Source: an uncultured Chlorobiaceae bacterium (GTDB lineage: Bacteria > Bacteroidota > Chlorobiia > Chlorobiales > Chlorobiaceae). From it: 9,122 bases of DNA. A program made the translations under genes and the position numbers. How positions within the stretch are numbered: position 1 is the stretch's first letter; each line of letters begins with the position of its first letter. The stretch covers positions 1 through 9,122 of the forward strand of contig CAILXE010000224.1 of assembly GCA_903838095.1 (NCBI GenBank), written 5' to 3'. The notes beneath the pieces were generated by a model that saw only the letters and a program-made list of their open reading frames with translations, made no database searches and was not told the origin of the DNA. Shown here one piece after another: positions 5,394-9,122 of this stretch.

Positions 5394-8300
5394 GGAAGAG
5401 TGACTGGGACGGACAACCCGAAAACCGAAATTGTTGAGCGAGTTCGCCGGATGGATGACGTTCCGGGCAGAGCAACGCAGATTGACGGGATTATTGTACC
5501 ACGAGCCGCCGCGCAACGCGCGGGCAGAATCATCGCTATTAAGCTTATTTTCCGTCCACTCCCACGCATTGCCTGCCATATCGTACAGCCCTTCCGGTGT
5601 TGCTCCATCAGGATAACGCCCTACTGGTGTTGTGGCACCTTCATTTTGATTATAATTAGCCAGTTTTGAGGTTGGCTCAGCTTTGCCCCACGGATATTGA
5701 CGACCTTCAGATCCCGCCGAAGCAAATTCCCACTCCTGCTCAGTGGGCAGACGGTAGAACCCATCCACGCCCCCCTCAAGCAATGAAAGCCATAAGCAAT
5801 AAGCCTTGGCGGCATACCAGGTGATACTAACTACCGGCTGTTCATCGCCACCGAATTTCCGGTCTTCATCGCGCATTGAACGAAAGAGACTCGCAAGCTC
5901 ATCTTTGCCTTCACTCAAATATGCGGCAAATCCGTCATCCCACAGGTTTCGTTTTGCAATGTCGGTTATCGCGTTCCTGAATTTCAAAAGTGGCATACTG
6001 GCTTCATACTCTGACACCTGTGACTGCAAATAGGAGATAAATAAACGGTAAAGCTTGTTCGTCACCGTGTACTTGGCAAAAGAGCAATCAGGCACCGTTG
6101 TCGCCATCCCCGTAACAGAATAGGTGAAGGTACCACCCTTGATCAGGATGTATTGAGCGCCAAGCTTGTCAAAGTGACTTGAGGTTTGTCCCCTGTCGTC
6201 ATCATGTTTTAAAACTTGAACTGGCCGATCTGTTACACCAACAATTTCATGGGCAAAATTCACCACCTCGGCATTTTTGGAAAATGGCGTATCAATAAAT
6301 TTTTTGACCGCATCAAGCGCTTCAGGCTTACCAATGGTTTTCAGGCACTCCAGAAGATATCGCTGCCGGTTTGACGTGGTTTTGGAATTAAGCAGCTTCT
6401 TCTGCAAGGCATCAATCTTTCGCTGGGGAGCTTCCTCTACAAGGGTAACAAGTAAATCCTGCTGCTTTTGGGTCAACTCTTTTGTGACCGATGAATTAAA
6501 CAGCTTCTGCATAAAACGGTCAAACAGTTCGGCATCTTCAACATGGCCGATAAAAAAGCGAAACACCTCCGTCCACCAATCGTCTCCAAAATGGCTCACC
6601 AGCGTTTTGAGACAACCTGTTTTATACATGTTCTTTACAAGCTGAACACCGGCCAGGTACTCCCGGAAGGATTTGTGGCGAAACACATACTCCCTGTCGC
6701 CATACTCAACCAGCACCCCTGCCCGGTCAACAAGGTTGCGACAAAACTCATCAGCAGGCAGCGAATTGTTGAGGGTATTGAGCAATTCCTGCATTTTCAA
6801 CTGCATATCAGCTCTGCCGACTTCGTCTTTTTTTAGCTCTTCCTGCATCCAGAGAGAGGCCGGACTCAGTACACGCCGTGCATCTTCTGCCTCAAGCAGC
6901 GGGTAGATTCCCCGTCTCCTGTCACGATAATCAAGCAAATAGTTCAATGCTGCGTCGTAGAGCTTCAAGCGGCTTCCCGGCATATATTCCCGCTCTTTCC
7001 AGAGCATGGCCATAATCTGCAACAGCAGGGGAATCCCGGCAAGAGAGCGCAAACTTTTGTTGTTCTCCTGCGCGAGAAAAGCAATAATTGCTTCGGCTTT
7101 TTTTGCAGCTTTCTGGCTGGCTTGTTGTTCGTGCTCGACTCTCAACTCCGGCTTATCTATGGTGTCAGGAGGAATCTCTCCAAGAAACGCAGCTTTGAAC
7201 CAGCGATGCAAAAAATCGGCCTGCTGTTTCTTTGTAAAATCCATGATATCAGCCCGCAAATGGCTTGCGTCAAGCTCAATTCCATCCCCTTTCCGGTAAC
7301 CAGTACTTCGTGAGGTCACAACAAACCGTGCATCGGAAAACCTTGCAATCGTTCGGTCAATCCAGCCACAAACAGCTATCCTGTCAGAAACATTGCTGAT
7401 TTCATCGAGTCCGTCGAGAAGCACAAGAGCTGATGGCCTCTCAAGCCAAGCTGAAAAAAGGGGCTCTGCAATCTTGAGAAAATGTTTTTCAGACCATTCA
7501 GCGAGATTCACTGGCAGTGAAGCATAACCATTATCGCTTTTGATGAGGTCACGCAGTGGCAGATAAAAAACATTGACCGGTTCGCGAAAACCAAACTCGG
7601 TGTACAAACTATTGTCGAGACAAGAGAGTGCATAATATTTCTGCAGGGTGGTTTTTCCCGAACCGGGATCGCCAATAACAAGCAACAAGGGATAATGCTG
7701 AAAAACAAAACTCATGACACCTTCAGGGGTGTTGGTACGCTCTTCTTTTTCTGGCTTACACTGAATATCTCCGGCAAACAGGCGCGTTTCACAGCGTGAC
7801 GTATCTGAAAGAGATAGCGAGACAAAAGTATCCTTCAGCCTGACTGAAAAACTCTGTATGGCAGGAGAGCCAGTAAGATTGATGTTTCCCAGTTGTTTTT
7901 TCAGCGTTGAATGATAGCGATGCAACTCAGCATCACTCTTGTCAAGAGACTCAATACTCTCCTCACTGTGGTTGTCTTTTTGACAAAACCATCTGGGTAC
8001 CTGCAAGGCAAGATGATGAGCAAGATGTTTGCGAAACTCTTCTGGAGACTCGTACTCCCATGTCAGCGCCTGTTTCTGTAATGATACTCTGTATTGTTTC
8101 AGCTTTGAATACTGCTCTATGTCCAACGTTTTAAGATTAGGACTTGCGTCGGAGAAATAAAGCATGACCGGCTTGTTCTGGGTACGCATCCGCTCAATCT
8201 CTTCAACCGCTCCGCCGGGAGCTTCACCGGTATCAGTGCCAATCCGTGTCCAGAAAATACCGATTGCAAAATCACACTCATCAACAATCTGCTTGTTAAG

Positions 8301-8495
8301 AATCCCCTGCACTCTCTGGCCAAAATCAGGGGCAGAATGTGACTCCCATAACACCGCCTCAAGCATTAACCAATGCTCATCAGCGTGAACAGTATTCCAG
8401 TCACGGATAACCTCTTCGGTAATTTTACGCTCCGCAGCTACATCAGAAGGTGATGCAACAAGAACCTTTATTTTTTTATACAGTTTATCGCTCAT
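5391..8495 (-). CDS. DUF4062 (TIR-like)-NACHT-FGE DGR target protein
   Basis: 1034 residues. N-terminal domain (about 8-170) has VLVASPSDVAAER (11-23), VDECDFAIGIFWTRIGT (71-87), a PGGAVEEIERM helix (93-103) and KPVMLYFS (108-115). This is the DUF4062 pattern, a TIR-like alpha/beta fold often found in front of STAND NTPases; it is the likely effector or signalling part. The lead-in DTFVSLSLS (222-230) is shared with the other target. NACHT: Walker A GDPGSGKTT (275-283), Walker B LVLLDGLDEI (357-366), TSRSTGYR (394-401), terminal HKSFREYLAG (607-616). FGE/CLec domain from about 779 to the end, with LPTEQEWEFA (916-925), YDMAGNAWEW (971-980) and the VR1-coded tip LRGGSW-LRCSAR-GFRVVRP. The FGE catalytic Cys pair is missing. 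No signal peptide or membrane helix, so cytoplasmic. The ATG overlaps the toxin stop (ATGA), with GAGG four bases upstream as ribosome site, placing it in the toxin-antitoxin operon. Confidence 0.94.
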   Translation of the reverse strand: MSDKLYKKIKVLVASPSDVAAERKITEEVIRDWNTVHADEHWLMLEAVLWESHSAPDFGQRVQGILNKQIVDECDFAIGIFWTRIGTDTGEAPGGAVEEIERMRTQNKPVMLYFSDASPNLKTLDIEQYSKLKQYRVSLQKQALTWEYESPEEFRKHLAHHLALQVPRWFCQKDNHSEESIESLDKSDAELHRYHSTLKKQLGNINLTGSPAIQSFSVRLKDTFVSLSLSDTSRCETRLFAGDIQCKPEKEERTNTPEGVMSFVFQHYPLLLVIGDPGSGKTTLQKYYALSCLDNSLYTEFGFREPVNVFYLPLRDLIKSDNGYASLPVNLAEWSEKHFLKIAEPLFSAWLERPSALVLLDGLDEISNVSDRIAVCGWIDRTIARFSDARFVVTSRSTGYRKGDGIELDASHLRADIMDFTKKQQADFLHRWFKAAFLGEIPPDTIDKPELRVEHEQQASQKAAKKAEAIIAFLAQENNKSLRSLAGIPLLLQIMAMLWKEREYMPGSRLKLYDAALNYLLDYRDRRRGIYPLLEAEDARRVLSPASLWMQEELKKDEVGRADMQLKMQELLNTLNNSLPADEFCRNLVDRAGVLVEYGDREYVFRHKSFREYLAGVQLVKNMYKTGCLKTLVSHFGDDWWTEVFRFFIGHVEDAELFDRFMQKLFNSSVTKELTQKQQDLLVTLVEEAPQRKIDALQKKLLNSKTTSNRQRYLLECLKTIGKPEALDAVKKFIDTPFSKNAEVVNFAHEIVGVTDRPVQVLKHDDDRGQTSSHFDKLGAQYILIKGGTFTYSVTGMATTVPDCSFAKYTVTNKLYRLFISYLQSQVSEYEASMPLLKFRNAITDIAKRNLWDDGFAAYLSEGKDELASLFRSMRDEDRKFGGDEQPVVSITWYAAKAYCLWLSLLEGGVDGFYRLPTEQEWEFASAGSEGRQYPWGKAEPTSKLANYNQNEGATTPVGRYPDGATPEGLYDMAGNAWEWTENKLNSDDSARALRGGSWYNNPVNLRCSARNVIHPANSLNNFGFRVVRPSHSS
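5405..5520 (-). repeat. DGR variable repeat VR1 (3' end of the 1034-aa target)
   Basis: It codes for RALRGGSW to VVRPS and is the ungapped partner of VR2 at 959-1074. Asparagine codons are abundant (N1001, N1002, N1005, N1012, N1018, N1021, N1022), as expected for a copy close to an AAY-rich template. Invariant islands between copies are 5402-5428 (27 bases), 5463-5480 (the LRCSAR codons) and 5506-5523. Differences with VR2 cluster at first and second codon positions between these islands. Together with the RT this identifies the element as a DGR rather than an ordinary duplicated gene end. Confidence 0.88.
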
Positions 8496-8788
8496 TCGTC
8501 CTCAAGCCCCATTAATCGCCTTGCATGATAAAGAGAAATAACCACCACTCTTGATACTTTTTCGTCTATTCTGTAAACAATCCGATACTCTCCGTGCAAT
8601 AATTCACGAATATGCTCATCAGCAAATTCTGGTACCACTCTGCCGAGATAAGGAAAATCCTCAAGTTTCATAACAGATTGCCTGACAGCATCTGCCCATT
8701 TTCTGGCTGCGCCGGGTTTATCAACAGCAATAAACCGCACAATCTCTTCAATCTGAAAGACAGCACGCTCTGAAAATTCGATAATCAT
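8492..8788 (-). CDS. RelE/ParE-superfamily toxin
   Basis: 98 residues, typical length for the family. Pattern in order: MIIEFSERAVFQIEEIVRFI (helix-forming N-terminus), ARKWADAVRQSVMKLEDFPYLGR (second helix ending in the family's 'P-x-LG(R)' turn), then the beta-sheet core with RELLHGEYRIVYRIDE (residues 61-76) and a last strand VVVISLYHARRL (81-92). This fold is shared by mRNA interferases (RelE) and gyrase poisons (ParE). The spacing and 'YRIVYRI...HARR' form suit the ParE/RelE group, but the target cannot be decided here. It overlaps the upstream antitoxin by ATGA, the usual type II arrangement, and its own stop overlaps the start of the 1034-aa DGR target, again by ATGA. The coupling to a NACHT protein is the unusual point. 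Confidence 0.92.
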   Translation of the reverse strand: MIIEFSERAVFQIEEIVRFIAVDKPGAARKWADAVRQSVMKLEDFPYLGRVVPEFADEHIRELLHGEYRIVYRIDEKVSRVVVISLYHARRLMGLEDE

Positions 8789-9075
8789 CTCTTTTCAGCT
8801 TCAGCAATAATCTTTTCAAGCGAGGCAAAAACCTCCGTGGCTGGCACGGTGCTGTTGTTACAATAATCTTCAAGCCCTTCTGTTACCGATTGCATAAACG
8901 CAATTTTATCAAGCATCTGTTGATATAATTCAGCATCAAGCAGCACAGCCGAACTTTTTCCTTGCTGCGTTAAAAGCAACGGCTGTTTGCTGACGCTCAA
9001 CTCATCCATATACCGTTCGATATTATTTTCGAAATCAGTTAATGGAGCAATATTTCTAATCTGAATGGTATTCAT
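8785..9075 (-). CDS. Phd/YefM-family antitoxin
   Basis: 96 residues. The N-terminus (MNTIQIRNIAPLTDFENNIE) and the block KQPLLLTQQGKSSAVLLDAE (residues 31-50) form the beta-alpha-beta DNA-binding domain of Phd/YefM antitoxins. The acidic, flexible C-terminus (residues 65-96, SVTEGLEDY to IIAEAEKR) would wrap and neutralise the toxin. A GGAAAG ribosome site lies two bases before the ATG-proximal CT. First gene of the operon visible here: antitoxin, toxin, 1034-aa target, each pair joined by an ATGA overlap. Such antitoxins normally repress their own promoter; an inverted repeat just upstream is a candidate site. Family assignment is firm; the cognate toxin follows directly. Confidence 0.92.
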   Translation of the reverse strand: MNTIQIRNIAPLTDFENNIERYMDELSVSKQPLLLTQQGKSSAVLLDAELYQQMLDKIAFMQSVTEGLEDYCNNSTVPATEVFASLEKIIAEAEKR

Positions 9076-9091
9076 AGCTTTCCAAAAAAGT

Positions 9092-9113
9092 AATAAGGCA
9101 GGAGTTTCTTATT
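9092..9113. promoter_or_regulatory. Inverted repeat upstream of the antitoxin, candidate operator
   Basis: Arms AATAAG (9092-9097) and CTTATT (9108-9113) are exact reverse complements, ten bases apart, 16 bases upstream of the antitoxin start. Phd/YefM antitoxins bind palindromes overlapping their promoter. On the minus strand the region offers TTACAT as a loose -35 and TTATTA as a loose -10, but the spacing is 19 bases, so the promoter itself is uncertain. The window ends nine bases further on. Confidence 0.4.
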
Positions 9114-9122
9114 TAATGTAAC

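Noticed and set aside
5347..5475. Avd start further upstream in the same open frame
   Set aside because: The extra residues would be an out-of-frame translation of VR1 and its flank; the four-helix-bundle homology begins just after the Met at 5346.
5333..5608. Minus-strand frame covering VR1 in a second reading frame (and the similar frame at 881-1375 over VR2)
   Set aside because: Both are out-of-frame readings of the same FGE repeat; they resemble each other only because the DNA repeat does.

Overview
The window looks like an accessory island in a green sulfur bacterium (Chlorobiota, Chlorobium/Pelodictyon type). This assignment is moderate and rests on gene content and intermediate base composition. 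The content is a diversity-generating retroelement (DGR) with very large NACHT-FGE target proteins, next to a short-chain reductase carrying an 'FNMEGLG' motif typical of the chlorophyll b reductase (NYC1/NOL) branch. Every gene I can support lies on the minus strand, so the biological reading order runs from 9122 down to 1.

Layout in reading order: a Phd/YefM-type antitoxin (9075-8785) and a RelE/ParE-type toxin (8788-8492) overlap by ATGA. The toxin in turn overlaps by ATGA a 1034-aa protein (8495-5391) with a DUF4062/TIR-like N-terminus, a NACHT NTPase and a C-type-lectin-fold FGE-sulfatase C-terminus that ends in a DGR variable repeat (VR1). Next come an Avd-like four-helix-bundle gene that seems to have lost its last helix (5346-5014), a hairpin with a T-tract, and a DGR-type reverse transcriptase with YVDD and IGNLTSQ motifs (4957-3914). 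The RT stop overlaps the start of a second target (3914-945): 989 aa, with a signal/anchor segment, a second membrane helix, NACHT, and an FGE domain ending in a second variable repeat (VR2). After the island come a 63-residue two-helix membrane protein (767-576) and the 5' part of an SDR gene that leaves the window (425-1).

VR1 and VR2 align without gaps for about 183 bp (5347-5529 with 901-1083). In the variable core I count 24 differences on the coding strand. Twenty have an A in one of the two copies, and all but one fall in first or second codon positions, which is the signature of adenine-directed mutagenic retrohoming. The surrounding non-A positions are almost identical although the two proteins differ clearly elsewhere. 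However, I find no template repeat (TR) in the window. Its usual place, between avd and RT, is short and holds only the unrelated avd 3' end and a hairpin, so the cassette looks either crippled or served by a TR elsewhere.

Working model (inference): two NLR-like STAND proteins share one NACHT-FGE chassis and a DGR-diversified ligand-binding tip. One carries a soluble TIR-like putative effector and is co-expressed with a toxin-antitoxin pair; the other is anchored in the membrane and co-expressed with the RT. The architecture fits a diversifying recognition and defence or cell-suicide system. There is no gene-free stretch above 300 bases; the longest gaps (426-575 and 768-900) hold only small dyads.
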